Shown here in pieces: positions 47,774 through 59,098 of a stretch of 64,000 nucleotides of DNA. Location of the stretch: NCBI GenBank assembly GCA_009731375.1, contig BJOX01000005.1:325592-389591 (forward strand), given 5' to 3'. A program made the translations under genes and the position numbers. Under the pieces are notes generated by a model that was not told where the DNA came from, did no database searches, and saw only the letters and a list, made by a program, of their open reading frames with translations. Each line of letters begins with the position of its first letter. Within the stretch, counting starts at the first letter, position 1. The DNA is from Paulinella micropora. Taxonomy: Eukaryota; Cercozoa; Imbricatea; Euglyphida.

Positions 47774-50700
47774 GCACGCATACATACATGCATACATACA
47801 TGCATACATACACACATACATATATACATACATACAGGCGTCCTGGAAAGAAGCCAGCAGCTGTACAGCCTAGTGTGCGCCAGGTAACTAGATGTATAAA
47901 TATATAGATGGAGGCTGTAGCGAGTATGTATGTACGTATGTATATATATATGTATTTATGTATATGTATAGCGACGACGTGTGGTCCCTGAGAAACAGCT
48001 TGAAGGTATGTATGTATGTACGTACGTATCTACGTGTGTATATATGTCTTTATGTATGTATGTATGTATGTACGTTTGTATGTATTCAAGTAATCTATGT
48101 AGGCTTTGATGTCGGGCACAGCGCGGTGCAGAGCGAGACTCGCTCCTTCACTGTCTATGATGACGAGAGCCTTGGCTTCTCTCTTTGCGACTCCCCGGGA
48201 CTTGAAGACACCGATGGGGGTACGTGCATGTATGTATGTATGTATGTATGTATTCTTGTATTTTTATATGTATAGACATGTATGACATTGCTATGGCGTC
48301 CGGTCTGCGCGCCCTATTACTCAAATGCAGGTAGCCCTCTGCCCTATCTATCTATCTATCTATCTATCTATCTGTCTATCTATCTATCTATCTATCCAGG
48401 TCGGCACGTTTCGTGGTTTTGTTTGAGAAGGGCAGCCATGCCGGCAAAGGTATACATCTACATAGACATAGACATAGAAATATACACATGCACATACGTA
48501 TGAATTGTACGTCGTAGGAAAGCTGATCAAAAGTCCAGTCCGCGTTCTCTCCAAGCTGTTTGAGGACTTGGAACTGCCTCTTCGTTCCTTTGCCTTCTTT
48601 GTCACCAAGGTTGAGCGACTAGACGAGGGAGTCCCTGACGAGTTCTGGTCCGTGTTAGAAGACATTGCCCACTCAGACAATTACAACAAGGTAGAAAAGC
48701 AGTTTGTGGAAAGGATTTTCAAGTTCGCTGAGCATGTGGAAGAAAGCGCCGAGCTGAAAGAGATTGTTTTGCAGCCTACGGGGCTTGAGCGCGGCGTCTA
48801 TCTGGGCCTGATCGAGAAGTTGGACAAGCTGTCTTGCAGCAAGGAGCAAGTGAAGCTGCCCCTGACCAACGAACAGAGAACAAGGCATGCACACACATAC
48901 GTGTGCACACACACACACATCACTCACACACATGCACACACACATATACAAGACGCACAGATACACTAGTGATAAATACAAATTCTGGGCTTGTTTTACA
49001 CAGCATGTAATGGCTTTAATTGTGGAAAATGCGTGCTTTTCTGCATATGTGTAAATTTACATAATTTCTGTTTCTAGGCTCGAAGGTAGACAAAGCAGCG
49101 CCGCGTTTGATTTGGCACAGGACTTGAAACTGCACAAGTACTCGTCCGCATCCGAACAGTTCAAGGTATGTATGTATGTATGTATGTATGAATGTGTATG
49201 TATATATGTGTATGTGTGTATGTGTATGTATGTATGTATGTAGGTGTGCGTATGTATGTATGTATGCATGCACGCATGCATGTATAGCGCATTGAGTCGC
49301 TAGCTGAAGGACTGCAGCTTCAAGACATGCTATCGAAGCTCGAGGAGTGCAAAGAGATGGTGCACACACACGCCTCGGGCTTTCTCAAGGACAGCAGTTC
49401 TGCTCGAGCTAGCCTGGATGCTGAGGAGGTGATCCGGCTGCTGAAGACGTGGAGCAAGTTAGCGCAAACTAGGGGCTTTGAGAAGCTGCTGAAGCCGCAG
49501 GAACTGCCTAACCTCACTACCGACTGGCTAGAAGGATGCAAGCGGGAAGTTCTCTCTACCTTGGAGCAGTTCAGCAAGGAGACCAGGGAGGCTTGGTACA
49601 CGGAGCAGCAGCAGCAAACATACAAGCGCAACGACGAACAGCAGCTCTTCCAGAAACATGCAGCAGCCCTCGTGAAGAATCTAGAAGCTTTGCACAAAGT
49701 GGAAGGATACCTTAACACCTACGGCAGCGGCTCCTCGGGCATGTACGTGGAGTGCAAGACTGCGCTGAATAAATTTTTCTTGGAGATGCACACGCTGGGC
49801 ATGGAGGCCATCAAGGCGTTGAAAGACAGTTCGAAGCCTCAGCGCCAGGTGACCCTTACTTACATACATATAGTTATGTATACATGCATACATGCGTATA
49901 TACATGCATACAAACCCACTGTCAGGGAGCCGGCTCGGGACCAGACCCACAGGTGGCAACTGTGATCTCGATCCCGCCAAGGCTTGCTGCATCTCTTGCC
50001 CCGCTGGCCACTCTCGACAAGTGCCTGCAAGTCTTATACCATGCGGCTTGCTTCGGCGGCCACTTGGATGGCAAGGGAAGAGGAGCGAGCTTCCCCAAAA
50101 AGCTCCTGGAAGCTGTTTTGGATGGTGTGGCCGCGATAAAGCAAGCCCTGCACAGCCTAACGGAGGTGCGCTTAGTAATTACCATGCCTTGTCATTGGTT
50201 GCTGTTAATGACCTGCTTAGACCCTGTTGTTTGCGTGTTCCTCTTTTGTCAGTCACACATCACAATTTCTGGGCCTATCTCTCTGTTAGTGCAAGGAGTT
50301 GTTTGAAGCCCTGCCAGCCCTTCAGCTGTTCTCGCAATTCAAAGGAATGTCTTCTTTCGAACACCCGCTACTCCAACAGCTTCTTTCTCAGTCGCGTGTG
50401 GAGCAAATTCTCTCAGTGTCCACACAATCCTTGCAGGCCTACAGCGACCAGCTGTCGCAAGAAATTACGCGCTCTCTTTCAAGCAGCAGCGATCAGAACC
50501 ATGTAAAGTTCTCTTCACTCTTGCACTGGCTCAGCAGGTGCTTACTTATTTTTTGTATGCATTTATTTATTTATTTATTTATTTATGTATCATCCATCAT
50601 CTCCATCCGTCCATCTTTCTATTCATCTATTTATATTTTACTTATATTTTTTTATTCACTTATGCAATTTACACGTTTTTATCAAGGTTTTTGGTCCTCG

Positions 50701-53700
50701 GGGCTAGTAACGTGGACGCGAACTCAGACAAGCTCCAGAACCTGTTGGTCCCGACAGTGGCCGGCAGAGCTCAAGAGAGCTTGGCCTGCATTCAACAAGC
50801 CACGCTGGTGCTGAAGGAGGCGCTTGAAGAAACGACTCTGCCACTGGAGGCATCTGCTGCTGAAGTTTCAGTAGCACTCGAAGCGCTGCAAGCCGTCGAG
50901 GCATCTTCCCTTTTTGTGGCTCCTTTCAAAGAGTTGGTACAAAAGGAAGTCCAATCGCTTAATTTGCGCTTCAAGAATTACAAGGGGAAAACCCTGGACA
51001 CGCTGAAGCATATCATTAAAGATGACGACTCCTCACCGAAGGCCGGACATAAGGCTTTGCAGCGGCAGGTAGAACTGCTCATGGCATTCAACTGTCTGAT
51101 GAGTGAACTTGAGCAGCAAAAGGTCAGCGACCTCTGCAAGTCTGCAAATGGAAGATTGAAAGAGCTTATCACAGAAGAGAGTCTCCAGCCTCGCAAGCTT
51201 CACAAAGCTCTTCTCATGCATGTTATTGCATGCTCTCTTGAAAAGACATCTGTTGGCCTCAAGGACTCCAGTTTCAATAGATGGAACGGCCTCCTGTCTC
51301 AAGAGAGTGACAAAAAGTTTCAGGACTTCAAGAGCGCTCAGCCTTTTCAAGCTGGACTACAGGCGCTTGAATGGTTTGCCTGGTTCAACCAGGCGTATCA
51401 AGCGCAAGCTGAGCTTTGTCTTTCCTCAGTGGCGGTTGCCCAAGAAAGGCTGAGCCCCAACAAGCTATGGGCAGAATGTTCTAAGTTTTTGGAAAATGGC
51501 TTGAACGATCGCGCCTCGGATGCGCTGCTGAACGCCAATCTCACACAGCTTAAAGCGGTGGTGGAGGAATGGGACCAGGCCGCGATGTATGAAAAGTATT
51601 GGCACAGCCCGCCCGACTTCAAGAGCAAAGTCACGTCCTTGACCGCGCGGTTTGAGCAAGCGAAAGCCAACTCCAAGAGCAGCTTCCAACAGAACCTGCA
51701 GAACCCTGCCAAGTATTTGTCGGCCGCAGCGACCCTTCAGCTGCTGCAACAAAAAGACCCAGAAGAATTTGATAAGCTCTGTTCGGCAGTTTGTGAACAC
51801 TTTTTCAAGCTGACCGAGTTGAAAGAACGAAATAGCACAAGAGCTGTGATCACTGATGCTCGGAGTCTCAATACCACCAAACCCTTCTTAAAGGCTTTCC
51901 TCAGTGATGTGCTCAATGGATCGTCTACTTCTTCTTGGCGCAACAAATCTCACTACGACACTTTGGAAAATCTGCTGAAAACAAATAACCTGTCTGGACT
52001 TGCAAATATCAACCGATTTGAAGACGACTGCTTTCTTGACGAATTATGCACCGCCATGCCTGCCGTCTTTCAAATGAACCTTCTTTCGTCTGCTCTGCCC
52101 GAAGAGAGAAGGCAACAGCTGGGTGACATGCAACGCAAGGCCGACAAGGACGTACAGGGCTTGATCGAGAGGCTTGAGCTGCAAATGCTGCTGCAATTGG
52201 CTTGTTTCAACTTCCAGGCAGCTGATAAGACATGGAGGTATGTACGCATTTACATTTATATTTGCTGCTGCACAGCTCGTTGCGACACACCCTTTGTGGC
52301 GCTGAACGACACGTTATGTATGTATTTATGTATGCATGTATGTGTGCATGTATATGTAGATACCTTGGGAGGATCGCCGAGGCCGAGCAGAAGTGCAAAG
52401 CCAGCGATGCTTGTACAAGGTCATACACAGCACAGGCTGCTCGTAACTTACTTCAAAAGGGCGTTGAAAAATCGTTGGCAAGCAAAGTTGCGGCTGAAGT
52501 ATCCAGTATACTTGATGTCAACCCTCAGGCACTGCTCTCAACAAAGTCGACCGACACAGCTAGGAAAATCCAGGCGATCTTACAGGCTTGTAATGAAGCT
52601 GCTGGTATGGCTCTCACAGACCTACAACTGGATTTCAAGAGCCTGGAGCAGAAGCTACAACAGCAGCTTTGCCACTTTTATCGGCGTTGCGAGGAGACTG
52701 TAACAACTTGCATTGCGAGTTCAAATTATGATGAGGGCAATGCGTTTTTGGACAACCTGCGAACGTTCACAACAATCATGGATTCCTTGGCAGGGCAAGC
52801 CGATCAGCTGAAACGCTTGCTTGAAATGGATAATCGAGTGCGTCAGGAGAGAGAAAGCTTTTTCAACATGGCCGGTGGGATCAATGAAAACCACGTCAAC
52901 AAAATATTTGCAAATCTCGAATTCTTAAGTCGGCAGCGGCAGTTCGGCAAAGACTGGCGGGGGAATCCAGTCCAAAACGACAAGTACGACAAGCAGCTGG
53001 AAAGATATCACGAATATCTCCTTCAGCTCGTCGGCAAAGTGAACTCCTGTGTGGCGTCGTCTGCAGAGAACTTGCAGCTCAAGCGCAACGGGCTGCTGGG
53101 ACAAATTGCCGCGTTGGCGCAAGGAGCTGCCTGGAAGAGTCACAAACGTATGGTCCAGATTTTTGAGTCAGTCTTGAAGGCTATTCTTGAAAAGCTTGAC
53201 GGGGAGCTTCAGCAAAGCTTCATTCAAGATGATGAAAAAAGGCTTGGCGCATTAGCATCAGTACTCCGCGAAGCAACAGAAAGCTCGATGTCCAATATAT
53301 CGAGTCTGCATGATCAAGGTAAAAGGATCACAAAGAAATTTGACGCCCAGAGTTGCAACTTGGAGGAAGCCGCGAAATATTTTAAGAGTGTGTGCCTGGT
53401 GGCGGGACCGATCAACGAAAGCAAGCTGGAGAAAATGGCGAGATGCTTGAGCGAAGTGCCTAAAAAGCTTGAGCAAGCTATCTCCGATCTTGCTCTAACG
53501 GTTGAAGGCAGTGCAGTAATGGAGAAGATTGACGAACTGATGCGGGTCCGCATGTATGACGACATCTTGAAGGTGATCGACAACTTGAAGCTACTGCAGG
53601 GATGTGCGCACCTTCAACGTCTGCAGTCTCCTTGCAGAATAAGGTTCAAGAGATCCAAACGCGGGTGAAAGACTTTCAGACGTCGCAGTTCGAGCAGGCA

Positions 53701-55561
53701 AAACAAAACTTTGCATCCAGAGCATTCAGAGCACTGGACAGATGCTGGGAGGATCTCGAGAAACTGCAAGCTTACTCTCGCGAGTTTGCCCTGCCCAGGA
53801 ACAGCATCCTGCAAGACTTGCTGGAGATGGTCCAGCGCAGTGTCGACGACGAGAACAGGGAATTTCTTCGAAACAACATGGGGAGCCATTCCAAGGAAGA
53901 CAGAGCAAAAAGCTACAGTCTATACCTCTGCGGTCTATGGGAAATATACAAGGACTGTCAAAACACCGATATCCAGCGACACATTTTTAATGTTGGTTCC
54001 AAGACTCTTACAGATTTACTTGGTGACGAAGGAGATCACGGCGATCTGGACATGATGTTTCTCTTAGGCAAAGAGCTGGATAACAGCGATGTTGGAAGAG
54101 AGCTCGCCAGCGCTTTTCCTCATTTTCAAGCTATGCACATCAGACGGAGAAATGAGATCACTAAAAGGGCTGGACTGGATCTGGAAACTTGCTTGACGGC
54201 TTGGGAGGTTCTGACAGAAGAACCTGAGAAGAAGGAGCTGAGGAAGTTGTTCAAAGAATACGAAGAAAAGCATGGTGTGTACATGATGAAGTATATGGGA
54301 CTGGCTAGAAACGAAGACAAGAAAACTAGCTCGTCAGACTCTGTACCTCTTGCCATGCTTGTGGAGGAGACGCAAAAGAAGGCCAGCAAACTCGTCAAAG
54401 ATGGGGCTACTGCTAATTGGACTGATGTACGACACGCAATTCCAGATCTGTTAGCTCGTGTTGTCACGACTTGGTCTGTGAAGGGATCCCTCACTAATTT
54501 TCAGAAAACTGGTCAAGAAGTCGATATACTCAATCCTCACGTCATTCAAGTCCTGACTATCTTTCGTCTCTTTGGACTTGATCAACCCGAGAAGAGCTCC
54601 ACGGTCGGTTCTAACGTTCTTACACAGTGTGTTAATACCTGTAAACAGATTGCTAATGCCGGTTCTAAAATTGTTTTTGGTACATCGGCATTTCGAGAGA
54701 AAATCCAGAAACATTTGGCCCAGATTGTAACGGGTGGAGGTAAGTCAATCGTACTTGGTTTTCTCTCCACCATTTTGGCGCTGCTCAACTGCAAAGTGTA
54801 CTACGCCTGCTATTCGCAGTACCTATCGGAGCGCGACCGTAAGGCCTTCGAGCCCTTGTGGAAAGAGTACGGCATCTACGAGCAGATTCATTGTTCCACT
54901 TTACAAAGAATGGTGGACTCGTTGCTGGAAGAACAAGCAGATGTGCGTTCGCTCACAAAAGCGTTCTTAAAAAATCCGCACGACTGCAGCAAGCCGAAGA
55001 AGAAAGATGATTATAAGGACATGCCTAAGATACTGCTCATCGATGAAGTGGACGTCTTTCTATCGAATGACTTCTTCTCGTCGACCGTGAATCCCGCGGA
55101 GCGCTTGACTCATGAATCATTTTTTCAGTTCATGGGCTATGTGTGGGCTAATCGCGCTGATACCTCACAGCTTCACCCAGACCTTTTGAGACGCAACCCT
55201 CACCTCCAGACATTCCTCCAGGCATACCCTGGGGCAGAATACATCATTGACATCCACCTGATGGACATGTTGTCAGCCTTGCAGAATTTCAAGGAGCCGA
55301 AGTATTCTCTCACCAAGACGGAGGCGGGGCAAGTCCTGATCGGGTACGAGAAGTTCGGCACGGTGCATACGGAGGTGAACTATGGCTACAAGACTCAGTG
55401 GGCGTACTTCCACGAGCTGGAGCAAGGACAGGACATCAAAGGCGCCAGGCTGAGCCATAGGACCGTGCAGGACAAGGTCATCAAACACACACACACACAC
55501 ACTTTTTCGTTCTCTCTCTTACCTTCTGTCTCTCTCTGATTCTCCTCCTGCTGCTGCTGCT

Positions 55562-55604
<43 letters not shown>

Positions 55605-55638
55605 CTCTTTATATATATGTATATATACATATATATAT

Positions 55639-55693
<55 letters not shown>

Positions 55694-57924
55694 TTGGGAT
55701 GAATGTGTACTGTGGTGCGTGGTCTTATGCCGCGGTGCCTAAGGAAAGGTTAGATTATCATTGCTGTTGCTGTTGACAATTTTTGACAATTTTGACAATA
55801 CTCTTGTTGACAATTTTGTTGTAATTGATGATGATGATGATCATTGATGGTGTGCTGTTGTTGTTGTTGTTGTTTGTGTTTGTTTAAGGTTCGACGGAAT
55901 GCTGGGAGTGACGGGCACTCTTGACTGCATGAGCAAGTACGAAAAGGTTATTGTTAAGGACGAGTACGGGATCAACACCCAAACGATTACACCGTCCATT
56001 TTTGGCAAGAGCCGCTTAACGCTTGGATTGGTTGGAGCTGACGGAAGACGCGGTCCCGTTGTGAAGGTATTTATTTACGTATGTATGTACGTATGTCACC
56101 CGCGGCCTTGTACACTGCGTTGGTCGCTCGATGTGCAGCTGTGATTAGAATAGATGCATGTATGTATGTATGTATGTATGTACGTAAGGTTGAAGCGAAC
56201 CAAGGCCGCCAGTATCTGGCTATCCAAGAGCATGTGTCGAAAGTCATGCGCGACTCTCAGAATCAGCGCGCTGTGTTCATCTTTTTCATTGATGAAGAAG
56301 CCATGTGTCAGTTTGAGCGCTCGGATAATTTCATGAAAAACCTGGCAAGTACGCACAAGGTCAGCGTCACAGCTGCCGACAGCAGGAAGCAAGCCAAGTT
56401 TGATGCAGCCAGTCGACCCAATAGAGTCACCCTATTTCCACGAGTGTTTGGTCGGGGAGTCGATTTCAAGTCGTTCGATCAGAAACTAGAAGATGCGGGC
56501 GGTGTGCATGTGATTCAAACTTTCTACTCCAACACTGAGAGTGAGGAAGTCCAGATAAAGGGTCGCACAGCCAGAATGGGCAAGCTAGGCTCGTACGAGC
56601 TGATTCTGAACGCAGAAGACCTGAGCAAGCACTTTGGCATCGCGCCGAGCGTGTGGGAGCGAAGCTCACTGACGATGCAACAAGTGGACGCAATACTACT
56701 GGCCGCGCGGAACCAGGTGGTGGACAGTCAGGTGGAGGAAATGAAAGCGCGACAGGCAATCTCTTTAGACTACCACAAGAAATCCCAACAGTGGTTTAAA
56801 TCCCTGATGAACGGCAAGCCTGACGTGTCTCTTTTGGAAGACTTCCAGCAAATGGCCAGATCTGGAGGCTCAGGACCCACTCACTGGTCAACTCATATTC
56901 GAACGATATTTATCCTTTCGCAACGTCGAACATAGTAGTATCCATGAATATATTCAAGCATATGTTTTGCTCTCTTTGCTTCCTCATTTCTTTGTGGTAG
57001 GGTTTTCGTTGTCGACCACTCCGGATCGATGGGATATACGGATATCGGGCCTGAATCATCGGGATGGTATCAGAACAGACTGGGCTGTGTCATGGAGAGG
57101 GTGGACATGTTCATGGAGTCGAAAAAGAAGGCGGTTCGAGACAAATTCAGCCTGCTGGTATTCTCCGACAGCTGTAAAGTTGTGTTCAAGCAAGTAGCCT
57201 CTACTGATGCCAACGCCCGGCAGATGCTTCGACGTCTCCGCCCGTATCAAGGGACGAACTTTAATGCTGGACTAGACGGAGCAAGAGACTTGCTGCAGGA
57301 TTGTTGGAGCAGGCTAGAAACAGTCAAGATTCTCTTTCTATCGGATGGAGAGGGTGGCAGTGCTGACTCCAACGTCAATGCCATCATGCAGGCGGGAAAA
57401 GAACATAAAGCAGGTTAGCTGCACCTTCATCGTATACTGCATAGCAATTGTTCAGGGTTTTGAAGCAAGTTTGCTGTGTACATGTCTTGATGGTTTTAGA
57501 CGTTTGCATTTGGGCAGTGAAATTCAGCAGCGATTCCGGGTACGTGTCATCATGGCAATTGGCATATCTTGCACTTCTATCTCTGTCTTGAGCTTGCCAG
57601 TTAATCTGTTTATGTAAACTCGTTCCGAAAGTGTGAATCATTATGTATTGATAGCGGCGAAGGCAGTTTGAAGAGGATCGCCCAGCTGGGTGGCGGAGAA
57701 TACAGGGCGGCATTGAGCAGGTCAGACTCGCACATAAGCAGAACATACTGAAGTCTATTACCTAACTATGCTAGTTCTGTCAAGTGTAACGTTTGCGAAT
57801 ACACCCCACACCCCCCCCTGCCCTTTTTTTGTTGCCCTTGTCACATGGCTTGTTGCTGTGGCCTTTGTCATATCGTATCCTGAAGGCAAATGTGCATGGA
57901 AATAGCATGCTATTTTCTGTACAC

Positions 57925-58002
<78 letters not shown>

Positions 58003-59052
58003 CACACACACATACATGCAGACAACCACACACTCGGTCACTCACTCACTCTCTTTTCTTTGACCTCGTGCGCAGTGAGGAGTTCCAGTCTGCGCTCTCC
58101 GCGTTCGCCACCGAGGCTCTTGAGCGCGCGCCCGTACGGGAGAACCCTCGCAGTACCTTCTTCTTCTTCTTCTTCTTCTTCTTCTTCTTCTTCTTCTTCT
58201 TCTTCTTCTTCTTCTTCTTCTTCTTCTATTTTCTTTAGAAAGACTTTTACAGGTCCCTCAGCGGACGACCTGCAGCTGCATACGTACAGGCACTCATCCA
58301 TGCGTAGAATGATACCTCAATGTATGTATACGTACATGAATAAGCTTGGTACTGCATACAAGCATGCATATATACTTCGTCCATAATTATTTCTTTTAAA
58401 GTTTGCATACTCATTGGCGTGCATGCATGAACAAAATAATGATCGCATAAACAAAGTGCGCATGTATTTTGTTTGTAGGCGCCACTGGATTTACATCCTC
58501 TCCATCGCGTGCTTCCGCTTCCCAAGCCTTGTCTTCGTCTTCTTCGTATCAAGCCAGGTTTGTGCGTGGCAAAGATGACAGTGAAGAAGACGCCACAGAC
58601 AGGGTTGCTAAGCAGCGTGGAGATTCAGGAGTAGATGGAGGTGAAGAAGACAACTCTGAGGTTAGCCTCGGTTTGAAGTACGCCAACTCCTGGCACGAGG
58701 GCGTGGAGCGAAAGAGAAAGGCACAGCAGGAGTCGCAGGAGGAAGCCAGGCAGAAAGCCGAGGTACATATACATACATACAATGATGGAGATACATACGC
58801 ACATGCACATATAATAGGCATTACGTACAGAACACACACATTACATACATTACATACATACATACATTACATACATGCATGACATACAACTACATACATA
58901 CACACGTGAACATACCTAGGCCCAACTCAAGATCAGTCCGGCGTTGCAGGAAATCAAAAACAAGGCTGCAGAGGGACTGGAAGCGTTCCTGCTCCATATC
59001 TCAAAGCAACATCCTCCGCCTCTGGGAATGCCCAAGAACTTTACTCTGTCAG

Positions 59053-59098
<46 letters not shown>

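Noticed and set aside
53573-53637. Frameshift mutation breaking the giant gene
   Set aside because: A 65-nt GT-AG intron with exact phase 0 on both sides explains the frame change better, though this still needs transcript proof.
57958-57987. Poly-A in intron 26 as a retroposed insertion
   Set aside because: It lies between (CT)n and (CA)n runs with no element body upstream, so it is a compound simple repeat.
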